A stretch of DNA of 64,000 nucleotides from Rhabditoides inermis. Its lineage: Eukaryota; Nematoda; Chromadorea; Rhabditida; Rhabditidae. Below the pieces are notes generated by a model, which was given only the letters and a program-made list of their open reading frames with translations, did no database searches and was not told the origin of the DNA. Below, piece after piece: positions 1 through 16,218 of this stretch; positions within the stretch are counted from its first letter, which is position 1, and each line of letters begins with the position of its first letter. The stretch is from NCBI GenBank assembly GCA_963966185.1, contig CAWZYM010000206.1:16001-80000 (forward strand). The letters are read 5' to 3'. The position numbers were made by a program, and so were the translations under genes.

Positions 1-3784
<3,784 letters not shown>

Positions 3785-4239
3785 TCGGAATTCTGAGAAT
3801 TTAACGAGCTTAGAAATGAGGCAGACACGTGAAAGTAAAATGGATAAGGCAGATGGACATTCGCACCAAAACTCTAGGGAATTGTAGACGTAGGAGAAAT
3901 GGAAAATGTCTCATGGACTGAGCGTAGGTCCGTTTTAATTATAATAATGACCAAGCTAGTTAGCGAATGTGAAGCTTTTGCTAAAGGTTGAAATCACAAA
4001 TCATAGTGTGACATATTATTGTTTGTTTGATTTTCTTCACATTGAACAACTATAGTAATATCTAACGGGCAGGAAGGCATCAATCTCGAACGTGCTATTA
4101 CAGAAATTTCATAGATTTGCAAGTTCATTGTGCGATGAAAAGCAGGAAATTTGAATGAATAAGAAGGTGCGATGAGAACGAAAATTCTTCTTTTTGTAGT
4201 GACCGGAAACATAATGATATGGATGACACAGAGATTGGT

Positions 4240-4273
<34 letters not shown>

Positions 4274-4650
4274 GAAAAAGAGCGGTGTTTGAACGAGACA
4301 TTACCCGAAAACAAAACAAAAATTGTGTATTGTAGTATTGTACAGTACCGAATCTTAAGGCATAATTTGGTGTACACACATTTAATTATTTCGGGTTCTA
4401 GAAAATCGTATCACCTCACCAATACTTTACCACAGTAAAAATTGGACCACATTGACACTGATTGGAAAAAAAAGAAAAAAAAGAGAAAGCAGATCTGGTG
4501 TGATATCAGATGATACTTGTGTTTGCAAATATGTATATCATATATATTCTATGGCAAGTTCTATGCGATTTTTTCAAAGAGGAGTAAACCAGAGAAATTC
4601 ACCAATTCACATTTTCAGTTGCAAGTTCTTTCAATTTTTAATCCGCATGT
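3785..4650. other. Intergenic, no gene seen
   Basis: Presumed upstream region of the srt gene. It contains a short (GA)n run at 4239-4271. No coding potential or RNA gene recognised. Confidence 0.5.
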
Positions 4651-4654
4651 CATA

Positions 4655-5116
4655 ACAGCCACGGACCAATCTGAAGAAGCTACGAGGAGTGCAGAGGAGA
4701 ATGGAGAGAAAAATGCTCGGACTACGGTTGTCGGATCAGGTTCCCTCGCGGGACATTCGACGACGGACGGGGCTGAGAGACGTGCTGTGCGAGATCAGGA
4801 GCAGAAAGTGGAAGTTCGCAAGGAAGACGATGATGTGCGACGATGACCGGTGGACAAGACGTGTGCTTGACTGGTGGCCGAAGAAGAAGGGGCTGCGCGG
4901 AGCTCCCTATACCGAGTGGACGGACGAGTTCAAGGATACTGTAGCCGATGATGACCCGAGTGCCCTGAAGGACGATTGGAGACGAATTGCGATGAACGCA
5001 AACCCGACGAGATGGATGAAGCTTACCTCCCGGCGCTATCAACTTGAGAGCTAAACACTTTATCATATGATGCGATACCGGATAAATGATTTGATTTGAT
5101 TTGATTTGATTTGACC
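4655..5116 (+). mobile_element. 5'-truncated LINE, reverse transcriptase C-terminus
   Basis: The frame ending with the stop near 5052 encodes the C-terminal tail of a non-LTR retrotransposon polymerase: RRMERKMLGLRLSD, a basic RSRKWKF block, DDDRWTRRVLDWWPKKK and a tryptophan-rich end. The order RRMER..LG...RD, RKW.., RWTRR.L.W is standard at the C-terminus of RTE-like and related LINEs. The coding end is followed by a short 3' UTR and a (TTTGA)n tail at 5086-5113, the usual mark of target-primed insertion. The 5' part is absent, so this is a dead copy. Confidence 0.75.
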
Positions 5117-5690
5117 AATTATTGCACCAACAAAACAAACACCAAAATGGCTGTGACTAACGAGGTTACTTTGAAATAGACAATAAGAACATCTGTGTCA
5201 AAAAAGGTCTGACCTACATATTCACACGATACGGACACTCATGCAGAAAAAAAAAACAAATTCAGAAAACATTTGAATCACTTGAAGACGTTTTGACAAT
5301 TTACGACAATATTTTCGTTCGCAGTGTATACATGTGAAGACAGAACAAAATCAGAATGAATGTGAGGGAAAAGAGTGAAAACAGAAAGCAACGTGTGTTG
5401 TTGATTACAATCTACATACGTATGGGTGAATCAACGTTAATATCTTCAAAATTCACATTGGGGAATATTATCAGTGTTTTTACCGTTTCATTTCTTCTTT
5501 AAATCTTGTTTATGATAAAGAAGTGAAATAAAAGTTCAAAGTATTATCAATTCTGTTGCAAACGCGATATTTCATGAAAAAGACGAATCCACACGGAAAG
5601 AGACAAATTCGGTACAAAGTTGAATGAATAGTCAACGGTTTGTCGATTATGTGGTTGTGTTTTAATCAACCGTCAGGAAATTCAGGCTTT
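5117..5690. other. Intergenic AT-rich sequence, nothing recognised
   Basis: No open frame with family features, no RNA gene and no clear repeat seen. Confidence 0.5.
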
Positions 5691-5694
5691 TAGA

Positions 5695-5926
5695 AAATGA
5701 CACCAGACACCATGCACCAGACACCAGACACCACGACACCACGACCCTCTGGTGTCGACACCACGACACCACGACACCACGACACCACTTCACAAAACGA
5801 AAAAATCTGCATCTTTTTCAGTTATATAGACGAGAGGTCGTAGTGCAGTTGTGTTTTGTGAAGTGCTGTCGTGGTGTCGTGGTGTCGTGGTCTCTGGTAT
5901 CTGGTGTCGTGGTGTCTGGTGTCATT
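5695..5926. repeat. Foldback minisatellite, unit GACACCAC
   Basis: The left arm consists of CACCAGACACC and GACACCAC units and ends in ACTTCACAAAAC. After about 55 unrelated bases the right arm starts GTTTTGTGAAGT and runs as GTGGTGTC units to GGTGTCTGGTGTCAT, the reverse complement of the left end. The whole block can form one long hairpin. Confidence 0.8.
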
Positions 5927-6385
5927 TCCTAATCACCGGAAAATCATTCTGTTGTGTTTTCAATTAAGTATGTATACGACATAGTGTGAGTAATGTTATC
6001 TAATGTACAGATCCACCAGATGAGACTGCATTCACAAAAAAATGCACGACTCCAAACTTTTTTGATATTCAGTTTCAGTGTTTGGTAAACCGTCAGGAAA
6101 ACCATTTATTGAATTTAGAGTAGTATAATGTAATATATGATTCCATGAATAAAAAGAAAATCTTAAATAATAATTTACTTTATTGGCTGTCCGTAGACGC
6201 TTTACAGGTGAAAAATCTGCTATTTTTCCTACATACAACTTACGTGATTTAGTGAGTGATGAACAAAATAAGCGACAAACAACGATTGATTGCGAACAGC
6301 ATTTTACAATCTCTTGTATGTTTTCATGTCTTCGCATCGCTCAGTAGATCCAATTAAGTAGTAATTGAAAGCTATTGTGGCGAAT
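5927..6385. other. Spacer between two foldback minisatellites
   Basis: AT-rich; no gene recognised. Confidence 0.5.
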
Positions 6386-6387
6386 AG

Positions 6388-6697
6388 GAAATCACACCAT
6401 CACACCACCAAACCACCACACCATCACACAAGCATATCATTCACGCAACCCACACCTCCACTCCTGTACACCACCACACCACCCACACCACATATAGAAA
6501 ATAACACCATCACATCATCACACCACCACACCACTCACACAACGCACACCACCATACTACCACACCATCAACATAATCAGTCGTAGACAATAGTGTGGTT
6601 GTGTTAAATTGTGGTGGTGTGATGGTGTTATGTTGTGGTGGTGTGGTTGTGTGGTGGTGTGGTGGTGTGATGGTGTCGTGGTGTGATGGTGTGAACT
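6388..6697. repeat. Foldback minisatellite, unit CACCACAC
   Basis: CACACCATCACACCACC units from 6390 to about 6570 are followed from 6592 by the complementary GTGGTGGTGTG units, ending GTGATGGTGTGAA. Same design as the block at 5695-5926 but with a different 8-mer. Local frames rich in His, Thr or Val/Trp are repeat artefacts. Confidence 0.8.
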
Positions 6698-6699
6698 CC

Positions 6700-7700
6700 A
6701 TATTGCCAGCTATCGTAACTAGGAAGAGCTGACGTAGCTACACTTGTAGCTCTTTTTTCTAGTTCGTGTACAGTGTGTACGCTACATATCTATCTCAACC
6801 TTTCTTAATAACAGCTAACGAGTGAAACTATGTACTGAATACAACTAGTTTTTTTACAGGTAAGCATGTGCCGCGAGGCAAATAAACTTTCATTTTCATG
6901 TTTTTTTCAATTGCAAAGTGAAGGGATTTGAATGAGTAAACGGAGGTTTGTATGACTTTTAACCCAAACACACTCTTTAGTCGAGTTTCTAAGAAACTAA
7001 CCGCTAATTATAATTTATTTTACTTCTATTTATATCCATATAAGATAATGAGAAATCGCACGTCTCTCGCGTATTGTGGCCTTTTTCGTTCACGCGCTTT
7101 TTATGAGTTACCCCCTCATTAATTCTACACATCTTTGAAGAGCACGCGTTTTCAATACGGTATCTGCACTAAGTGATATTTTTGAACATCTATGAATTAT
7201 TTTTGGATTGTTTAAACATCATATTCAATTTCAATTATGTATTTTATCATGTGCGAGATCGACATGATACAAGAATGATAGATAATACAACAAACAAACT
7301 AAACGCGAGTAACAATTATGAGAGTATCGTTTGAAGTAGTGAATGCAAATGCCAAAAGTTCCACCGAATTGCGCGAAATAATTCAGTGATGCATTTCCTA
7401 ACAGTATTTTGTGAACGGATGTCTCTGATAGCTACAATGTAGAATGATGATGAATTCCAAGAATGATGATGAAATAATAATTTTGCACTGATTTCGATTA
7501 TCCGATTATCTCCGATGCTGCAAAATGTTTACGATGAGTACTTTTGCAATAAATTTTTGCAGTGATGTCACGACGTGTTTTCATGTAATATGGTATTAGT
7601 TAGAAGAGAATACAGTTTTATAATTGTTTTTTTTTGTTTTACTTTGCACCACATGACATGGTTTGACGATATCTCACGAGATCGCATTTGTCTAGAGGCA
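6700..7700. other. Intergenic, no gene seen
   Basis: AT-rich with many homopolymer runs; no supported gene or RNA. Confidence 0.5.
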
Positions 7701-7701
7701 A

Positions 7702-7822
7702 AAATACGGTGCCATAACCGTCTGCCTCTCTTGTTCTGCGCGCTATTGCCGAGAGCTGACTCTCCATCTTCCTCTGGTCTACCCCACCGCGCGCAACTTA
7801 TTGCGAGCATGGAACTATGCTA
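7702..7822. repeat. Dispersed ~120-bp repeat, copy 1
   Basis: From AATACGGTGCCATAACCGTC to GCGAGCATGGAACTATG this is about 90% identical to 18062-18178 in a qns-1 intron. The right edge of the window (63920-64000) carries a diverged third copy of the neighbouring left part. No coding potential; possibly a MITE or SINE fragment. Confidence 0.7.
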
Positions 7823-7829
7823 ACAATGA

Positions 7830-8470
7830 ACGACCAGATCAAAACCAAAACGATAGCAAGAACGGCACACGCCTTTTTTCCTGTCCAATCCTCGAGCACC
7901 CTTCGGCGACCGCATTATCGGAGCGGATCGGCCGATTGTGAACAAACTGTCTCTACTCTCTAATGCGAATATCCGAATACACTAAATTGCTGTGGTTGCC
8001 CCCGATTCGACCAGTCTCGCTCATTCCCGAGCCACAGTGAATCCACAGTGACAGTGACGAACTGCCTCACAACTTCCATAAACAGGCATTCGCCATCTGT
8101 GTGTTAGGTTGTTGTCCCATGTCCATTGTCCATTCACAAAGACAAATATAACAGGAATCGTACTGCGGGTGAATACTCACGCGCATCATCGCGTGCTTAT
8201 CTATTCATTTTCCCTTCCTACAGAAACTCTCCTTTTTTGTACATCATTTCAAGCATTTGCTACGTGATCCGACTCTGCAAAAAGAGAGAACTTTTTATAC
8301 ACACTAATCCACTCAACTCGTCACAGTATAGTTATTATATCAACGATTTTATCGAAATGCCAATTTCTTTTTTTGCACACACGGCTAGCGACACACGCGC
8401 GAGAGGAGAGAGGAATGTACATAGTCATAGAATCTCGAGAAATCAATCAATGATCGATCGATAATCGGAT
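7830..8470. other. Region downstream of flp-17, nothing recognised
   Basis: Contains the 3' flank of flp-17 (minus strand). No further gene supported. Confidence 0.45.
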
Positions 8471-8476
8471 CGATGA

Positions 8477-8600
8477 TCAGCCGAATCGCACGTAGCTGCT
8501 CTTTCGCTTCTCCTCCGTGGGGTTGGAGCGACCGAAGCGGACAAAGGCCGACTTGCGCTTGTCCATCGCCTCCTGAAAGAGTGGGAGGGGTGAGAGAGAG

Positions 8601-8635
<35 letters not shown>

Positions 8636-9516
8636 GACGGACCATCATGTCGGCGCTCCTCTTGCCGAACCGCACGAAGGCACTCTTGCGCTTCTCCGGC
8701 GCCCCCTTCTCGTCCGGCAGCAGGCCTGCAGCTGAAAGCACGGTGTAGAAATAGTCTGAGAGCCGTCAATCCGAACCACTAGACCTTCGCTCTGCCTCCA
8801 ACTACAGTACCCACTCCGTATTCTCCTGCCGTACCCTCTCATTCACTTTGTTTCCACCCCCGCCTACAGCACCCCGCTACTGTACCACGTACTCACTCTG
8901 TGCCTCTTCAACCTACTGTGCTCACTACTGCATACCGTATTCCCTGCTACCGTTCTCACTCTTTCACTCTTCTCTGCTTCAACCTACAGTACCCACTCCT
9001 GTCTACCGTACTCACTACCGTACTCACTCACTCTCTCTCTCTTCAACCTACCAACGCCTGCCTACCGTATCCCCCGCTACCGTACTCACTCTGTCCCGCC
9101 TCACCCTACAGTACCCAATCCTGCCTACCGTACCCCCGCTACCGTACTCACTCTGCTCGGTCTCCTCGAGCAGGTACTGTAGCTCGACGAGACTTCCGCT
9201 GAGCGTGTCGTGCAGCTTGCAGAGGTGCAGCGAGGGGAACTGCTTGCAGAAGTGCTCCGTCGAATCTGCAAGGTGACGTCACGCACCGTCGTGGGTGGTC
9301 TCTACTATCGTAATCCAAAGTGGTTTATCTCCAAGACCATTTCGAACTTCTACGAGTCCTGTCTAATCCTCTCAGGACGAGCCTAGGATATAAGCCGCAA
9401 AAACATCGTGGGTGGTCACCCGCCGCAACGTGGGTGGTCCCATCCCCATACTCACCGCTCTGTGCCAGTGAAGCGCACGCCAGCGACGCCGCCACGATAA
9501 GCCCCAAGTACTGCAT
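8477..9516 (-). CDS. flp-17: FMRFamide-like neuropeptide precursor FLP-17
   Basis: Secreted precursor processed into amidated RFamide peptides. Exons: 9456-9516, 9152-9265, 8643-8725 (an alternative acceptor six bases upstream is also in frame) and 8477-8572; all phases fit, giving 117 aa. Residues 1-19 form a signal peptide (MQYLGLIVAASLACASLAQ). The C-terminal half holds three peptides bounded by KR sites: KSAFVRFG before KRSADMM, KSAFVRFG after MDKR, and KSSYVRFG at the very end; each Gly is the amide donor. C. elegans flp-17 encodes two KSAFVRFamide copies plus KSQYIRFamide, made in BAG neurons and acting through EGL-6, so the match in number and order is close. The third peptide differs at two positions. 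The intron before the last exon is a CT tract (sense strand). Confidence 0.93.
8590..8634. repeat. (GA)n tract in flp-17 intron 3
   Basis: Fills much of the 70-base intron between the two peptide-coding exons. Confidence 0.9.
8850..9150. repeat. Degenerate minisatellite in flp-17 intron 2
   Basis: Repeated phrases such as CTTCAACCTACAGTACCC, ACTCCTGYCTACCGTA and CCGCTACCGTACTCACTCTG recur about every 80-90 bases. The TACCGTA/TACAGTA heptamer is scattered through many introns of the window and is densest at 48.0-48.5 kb. Confidence 0.6.
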
Positions 9517-10485
9517 AGCTGCGCCCCTGAAACGTATGCGAAACGTATACAAAACGTAACACACGAGACTCGAAAAACTGTAGACAGGAAAGGAGTTGGA
9601 AACTTGATATGCCTCCGAACACTCAACACCTCTATATTTATACCAGTTACGAGGCCTAATGCGTTGATTGTCGGGATGACACTCTTCCCTCGACTCTGCC
9701 GCATCCGGACACCGGAAGTCGGCAAAGTGGCGAGGGGAAAACTGAGAAACTCAGAAAACATGGCTGATAAGCTGATAAGCTGATATCACTTCCAGCCTTT
9801 TACCGTAGCACCGGAAACGCGCATCGGAAGCTGGGTTGGCTGTGTGCGGCGATGATGTGACATGGATGAAGAAAACAGTGTGACGTTCACATCTCGTGAC
9901 GATCTCATGCGACTTTCGAAATAAATGTATCACATCACGAGAGATGTGCATGTTTGCGAACAACGACAGTGAACGGATAGCAGCTGCAGTAGAATAGTTC
10001 CAGAAAACCAGCAATCAAGGCAACCGAAACTTCATAACTCGTTATAACGAATCGAGTAGCACATTGTGAAAATTACTAACGTATGGTGAATATATATTCG
10101 CATATAGCCTGCGGCACATACTGGTACACTCTGGAATGCGCGGGATTCGGAAAGGCGGTCGTCTCTCCCCGGCGACTATTTATCTCCCCTCCCCTGACAT
10201 ACCCCATGCAATACCTTTGTCTGCCGCGGCGAGACAATAAATCGTACACATCGTATCATTATAATCCGAGGCTAGTCATAGATTTATTTCTCTCCTTTCA
10301 TCCAATAGACCATCCATTCACAAGCTAGGGGGTAAAAACACAGTCCGTTGCACTTTCCGAAGAACAACAACGCATATATTTACAGACCAAAGCACACGGT
10401 GCAAAAAAGGGCGAGTATACAATCCTGACATCACTAATCATTGGTTCCTTTTCCTCCTCCCCTCGCTGCTCCTTCTCCTCTTCCT
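9517..10485. other. flp-17 upstream / sas-6 downstream interval
   Basis: Presumed promoter of flp-17 (minus strand, so immediately right of 9516) and 3' flank of sas-6. No conserved element recognised. Confidence 0.4.
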
Positions 10486-10489
10486 CCTC

Positions 10490-11095
10490 CTACTTCCCCG
10501 GATTGGGCTGCGACGGCGGTTCAATGTCGAATCGCAGACGAGCCGGCGGAGCCACACTGAAAGGGGCGGAGCTTCGAGGGGCGTGGTCACGCCTACTCAC
10601 TTTTGCATGTTGCCGAGTCGCGACTGCGAGAGCGGGGCGCGCATCGGAGTCGGCACAGCGGTGGGAGTCTTCTGAAATCGAACAATCAATACTCTTTCGA
10701 ATCAATCGATACCAATCGATACACCCACCAATCCTCCGAGTCCGAGAACGGGTCGGTAGGGCGTGAGAGCTCCCGTCATCACCCCTGCTCCTCCTCCTCC
10801 TCCTCCTCCTGCTCCCGCACCTCCATACAGACCCGATGGAGACGTGTTCATAGGGGCGGGACTGAATAGAGCAATAACGGTTTTCAAATGGCTTGATAAC
10901 CAGGCCGACAAGCTTTGCAATCTTGATCTCTTTGTGATGTGAATATATGTCAGTATGTGAAATCTGTGATATGAAGACATCGCACCTATATGGCGGCGCA
11001 TACCCCGCGGATGGATACAGGGGAGAGGCAGCCGCTGCCGCCGCCGCGCCCATCAACTGCACTCGCTCTGCGCGACACATCTCGATCACTGAAGG

Positions 11096-11139
<44 letters not shown>

Positions 11140-12758
11140 ATTCCCTCTCTCTTCTCCCCTCTCTCCCCCCCCGTACCCCTCTGGTCCCTGTCCCTCTCCC
11201 TCCTGGTCGTCTCCAGCTCCGCCTCCAGTCGTCGCACAGTGGCAGACTGCTGTTCGTCGCGGGTGCGCAGGGTCGCCAGCTGCAACGATTCACGGTGAGG
11301 TGAGTGTCTGTTTCGCACTCAAGAGTTTGCGTTTCTCTGGAAAGCTGCTCGCACTACTCCACTGGGAAACCGCTTCTTCAGAATCAAAACACGCCTTCGA
11401 AACAAACTGTTTGGTCCTGTTTCAGAAGCGTGTGTTTCTTTATTAGGTTATTATGTGAACAAACACCGCAACCAAACCACAAATGATACGCAACGTGCAA
11501 TGCACTAGCGAATCCGCGTTGACTAGGTTTAATTTTTATTTAAAACGACAAAAATCGGAACGATCCTCCATAAGACTCTACCTACGCTATACCGTAGGAT
11601 CATTCACTGCGCGGCCTTGAATCATTATCATACCGCTTGTCTTTTGACGGAAGGTTACATTTTGCATAATGTCAAAACTCAACACCAACGCGTGTAATAA
11701 CTCCCACCAATCACACCAAGCCCCGCCCCTCGACACCCCGCCCACCTTGTCGCTGAGCTGCTCAATGAGCGCCTGCTTCTCCCGAATATCCGCTTCGAGC
11801 TCCTCCAGCTTGCGAGTGTCGAACGAGGGACGGGCGGGCGAGGGGGGAACGGCCGAGGAGGGAGTGGGGGGAGTGGACTGAAGAGGGGGAGATGGGAGGG
11901 AGAGAGAGAGGGAGTGAGAGAGGCAGGAGAGAGAGAGAGAGAAAGGGAGAGAGAGGAGAGAGAGAAGAGAGAGAGGGAGAGAGAGGAGAGAGAGAGGAGA
12001 GAGAGGAGAGAGAGGAGAGAGAGAGAGAAAGAGAGAGAGAGACAGAGATGGAGAGAGAGGGAGAGGGAGAGGGAGAGGGAGAGGGAGAGGGAGAGGGAGA
12101 GAGAGAGGAGAGAGAGGAGAGAGAGGAGAGAGAGGAGAGAGAGGAGAGAGAGAGGAGAGAGAGAGGAGAGAGAGGGAGGGAGAGGGAGAGGGAGAGGGAG
12201 AGGGAGAGGGAGAGGGAGAGGGAGAGGGAGAGGGAGAGGGAGAGGGAGAGGGAGAGGGAGAGGAGAGAGGGAGAGGGAGAGGGAGAGGGAGAGGGAGAGG
12301 GAGAGGGAGAGGGAGAGGGAGAGGGAGAGGGAGAGGGAGAGGGAGAGGGAGAAATGGGAGAGAGAGAAAGGGAGAAAGAGGGAGGGAAAAAGAGAGAGAA
12401 AGAAGAAGAGAGAACGATAGAAAGAGGGAGGAGAGAGAGAGAGAGAAGAGATACATTCTGAATGGAATGGATGACAATGGCAAGTTCATACAAAGGTAGG
12501 AGAGAACTCCTTCCAACCCACCTTCTGCTCGTGCATGTGCTTCTTGATAATGTCGTGCGCCTTGTCCAACCGCGCGCGGACAGCCTTCAGATCCTGGAAG
12601 AACTCATCTCTCTCTCTCTCTCTCTCTCTTCTTCTTCTCTCTCTGTCTCTCTCTCTATCTCCGTCTCTCTCTCTCTCTCTCTCTTCCTCTCTCTCTCTAT
12701 CTCTCTCTTCCTCTCTCGTTCTCGCTCTCACTCTCTCTCTCGTTCTCGCTCTCTCTCC

Positions 12759-12844
<86 letters not shown>

Positions 12845-14279
12845 CTGCCCTCCCCCCTCCTATCTGCTCACAATGTGATGCTACGTTAGGCTATGCGCGT
12901 CAAAAATAACTTTCAATTAATAACCAACTTCATACAATCACGTAATAAGTAATAAACGAAAGTTCTAAATTCTTTCAACAAAACACATACCTTCTGACTC
13001 GTCTTGTAGTCCGCCTCCAGGCTTTCGTAGCGCGCGTGAGCGTTCTCCAGCTGAAAGCCACGCCCAGTTAGACTCCGCCCTTTATCTCCTCTTGGTATGT
13101 CTCCTTCTCTCACTATCCATTCTCCCTGCCTCTTCTAACCTTCAGCAGCTGAAAGCACCGCCCACATAGGCTCCGCCCCTCTCGCCCTCCTCACCTACCT
13201 CTCTCTCCAGCTCCTTCTTCACATTTCCGTCCTCTTCCAGCATCGACTCCATCTCTTCCAACTGAAAACAGATTGAAATGATATTTCACAATTTTCAATA
13301 AATGTTTCACACTCATTCACTCATCTCACGCACACAATAATTCAAGTTTCACGAAAACCATGTCTCAACCAACTCCGAAAACGAACCAATACACGTAGCC
13401 AACAATGTTAGCATGATATCAAATTCCTCCCCTAACCCCCGCCTTCTTTTCCCCGCGGCGTGCGGATGGGGTCCTCATTTCGCCCCGCCGCCGCCGAATG
13501 TTCGGTCATCGACAAGAATCCTTCCCGAGAAACCAGTGAGGCGGCGGGAAGTATCCTCACGTGAAAGCAGCTATGGCGCGAGGAGATACTATTTGGCATG
13601 GAAGCAAAGGAAAACCCGGAGCTCTACACGTCAAGAATGGTACTCTAATGGTCCAGGAATGATTATCGATCAAGTATCGTCTTCCCGCCACTAACCTCGT
13701 CAGCCTATCTGTCTTTCCTCGGCGTTAGCCTGTGTATGTATCTCGCATATTAGGCACTACTGTATGCTTCATATCATCATGATTGTGTTGTCATATTTAG
13801 ATATAACTATTCCGGATAAACGATTGATTGATTGTAGAAAGCTCCTCAAGCTCCTCCCCCATACGCCCCGCCCCACACCACCTCGTCCTCCAACCGAGCC
13901 ATCTCCTTTCTCGCCTCGTCGAGCTGCGACTGTGTCTCGCGGTGCTCGTCACACTCCAGCTGAATGTGGCAAATATATAAGCTCCGCCCATCAAAGCCAC
14001 GCCCACTTCGCTCCTTTTCCAATTACATGAAGATATGCACTACACCCAACATCAACATGTCGCTCTTCTTTCTCATAACCGTTCTCGCATATCTGATACC
14101 ATATCAACATCTGCTATAGCCCCTCCCCTCCCCCGCTCACCTGCCAGTCCGTCTGCACCTCCTCGCACTTCTCGGCGAGTCGCGCGCGCTCCTCCTCGCA
14201 GGCGGACAGACGGCCGCGCAGCTCCGCGCACTCGGACGAGGAGGAGGCGGCCAGGGCGTCCAGCTCCTGGAGAGGGAAT

Positions 14280-14320
<41 letters not shown>

Positions 14321-14738
14321 AGATTCCCTCGCATCTTCTACACCTAACATCCCATCAACGCAACACATAATCATATCGAAACCTCTCTGCTCTCTCTCTC
14401 CCTCCCTCCCCCCTCTCTGCTCTCTCCCTCTTTCTCTCCCCCCTCCCCGTCACTCACCCCCTGCACCCTCTGCCGCTCCTCCCTCTCCGCGTCCAGATCG
14501 CGTTGCGCCGACTCCAACCGCGTCAGCTGCTTCTGCAAAAGGGGATGTGGTTACTCACTGATTACTTGGGAAGTAAGTAAGTGAGGCTTTCAAACAAATT
14601 CAAACATGTTCGACACCAATACGCAAGCGTGTATTGCAACGCAAACATTCTTTCCGAAAAGACAAAGTGATGAAACGTGAATTATACAACTCGAACAACG
14701 AAAAAAACGACGATGCGTGGTTTTTCTCTTTATGTATG

Positions 14739-14776
<38 letters not shown>

Positions 14777-16001
14777 CTCTCTCTCACCTTCATCCCTCGC
14801 AGCAGGGTCATCGCGTGGCTGAGCAGCTCCTCGCCCTTCACTATCTGCAAGCATCGATCGATAAATCAATGAATCAATATAAACGATACCTTGAGCTCCA
14901 ACGGGATGCGCACCGTTTGCAGGTCAATGTGCCGCACCAGCTCGAATCTTTAAAACAATTACATTATTCAATTTTCAAATTATTCCGCTGTCTTTAATAT
15001 AATATTTTTGTTATCAAACCCATGAGAAATAAGTTTCGCCTCAAACTAATAAGCGAGAAGTGAATCTTAATACAATTCGCCATTCAGAAAAAGAGGTCAT
15101 CACCAGTCAAAATAGATTGTGCTCACAAAAAATATCAAAGTTCGAAAAACTTCTAGCTTCTTGGCCTACACGTTACAACTATTCAGTGAAAGGATCACTC
15201 TCACACGTCACAAACGTGGAAGAGAATACAAAAAAAAACTTTCTGCTTGATCACACAACTAGAAGGGCTCCGATCCAACCGAAATCCAAAAAAAACATCT
15301 CTGCTGCTGCTGTAAACCACACAAGTAGGTGATACTCACTCATACTAATTAACATAAAATAAAACAACTTTAAACCCACGTGCACATCGCCTGGTCGTCC
15401 GAGATGCTGCAGGTGAGCTGGACCGGACAGGCGGTCGCGTCACGGTCCCGAACGAGACGCACCTCGACAAGTAGACAATCAGTCAATCGGACAATCAGAC
15501 AATCAGACAATCAAATAGTCAGATAATCCGACAATCCGGTAATTCGGAAACCAGCCAATCAATTAATCAGTCAATCCGACAAATCGACAGATATTCAATC
15601 CGACAATTAGTCAATCAATCCACCAATCACCCACCATCCTCTTGGGAAAGTCCTCAAAGTCGACGTTGAGACTCCAGCGCGTCGCCCACTGCTGGTACTT
15701 GGATCTGCGGATGAACAGGTAAACAAACAAACAAGTAAACAAACACCTGGTGAGTCCCTCTGCGTAGAGAAAGTCGAGCTCGTCGGCTCGCGAGATCTCT
15801 ACCCGGTACTCCTTCTCGTGTGCGTCCCGTCGCTCCATGATCTTCAGGATAACGTCAATGTTGCAAGAACTAAAAACAATCGATCGATCGATAAATCAAT
15901 CGATCAATAACTCACAGCCGATCCTGGGTGGTCCTTCCGGGCCCTATGAGTTGTACTGGAACGGTCTCATCGAATAGCATCAGCCGATTGTCGGCCGACA
16001 T
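10490..16001 (-). CDS. sas-6: Centriole cartwheel protein SAS-6
   Basis: Core component of the centriolar cartwheel; head domains and a parallel coiled-coil dimer build the nine-fold scaffold. Eighteen exons join in phase to 519 aa: 15916-16001, 15747-15869, 15635-15704, 15380-15462, 14890-14947, 14788-14844, 14458-14532, 14141-14266, 13882-13959, 13199-13261, 12991-13050, 12522-12593, 11746-11877, 11177-11279, 10986-11088, 10729-10861, 10601-10671, 10490-10556. Residues 1-160 match the nematode head domain: NRLMLFDETVPV, YRVEISRADELDFLYAEGL, SLNVDFEDFPKRM, CTFELV, KGEELLSHAMTLL. Residues 160-395 are charged heptad repeats; 396-519 are Ala/Gly/Pro-rich and disordered, including seven consecutive glycines. 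C. elegans SAS-6 is 492 aa with the same plan. The acceptors of exons 4 and 5 are weak. A LINE fragment lies in the intron at 13430-13830. Confidence 0.9.
11890..12455. repeat. (GA)n/(GGGAGA)n block in sas-6 intron
   Basis: About 560 purine-only bases mixing GA dinucleotides, GAGAGAGG octamers and a long GGGAGA hexamer array. Open frames in both directions here are artefacts. A pyrimidine-only tract follows in the next intron (12608-12846), so one exon is flanked by oppositely biased tracts. Confidence 0.95.
13430..13830 (+). mobile_element. LINE 3' fragment in sas-6 intron
   Basis: Contains a segment repeated in reverse orientation at 35938-36316 (shared GCGGCGTGCGG, GAATGTTCGGTCATCGACAA, GGTACTCTAATGGTCCAGGA). 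It ends in ATTCCGGATAAACGATTGAT, resembling the CCGGATAAATGATTTGA tail of the LINE at 4655-5116, so it is a 3'-end fragment of a related non-LTR element on the plus strand. Confidence 0.65.
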
Positions 16002-16218
16002 TTCACTAAAAGTTTCGTTATACAAAAATACGATCCAATTCCGCAAGATATCACAATGCTCAAGAAACATTTCAATGACACAGATCCTCTGGTAGTAAAC
16101 TATAAACATTTATCTACATTCACGACATAAGCAAGAGACTACACCAATACACAGACTACTAATCAAAGTGTACATATTGCTGATACTGTAATGCATAAAT
16201 TCAGAATATACAAGCTCT

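Noticed and set aside
4517..5138. Host gene at 4.5-5.1 kb
   Set aside because: The protein matches a LINE polymerase C-terminus and ends in a (TTTGA)n tail, so it is a retrotransposon fragment.
5695..6697. CRISPR or telomeric array
   Set aside because: Repeats are contiguous 8-mers in inverted arms in a eukaryotic genome, not spaced repeats, and are not the nematode telomere unit TTAGGC.
11587..12516. 300-codon Pro/Leu/Ser and Arg/Glu frames
   Set aside because: Products of the purine/pyrimidine tract in a sas-6 intron; only 11746-11877 is a real exon.
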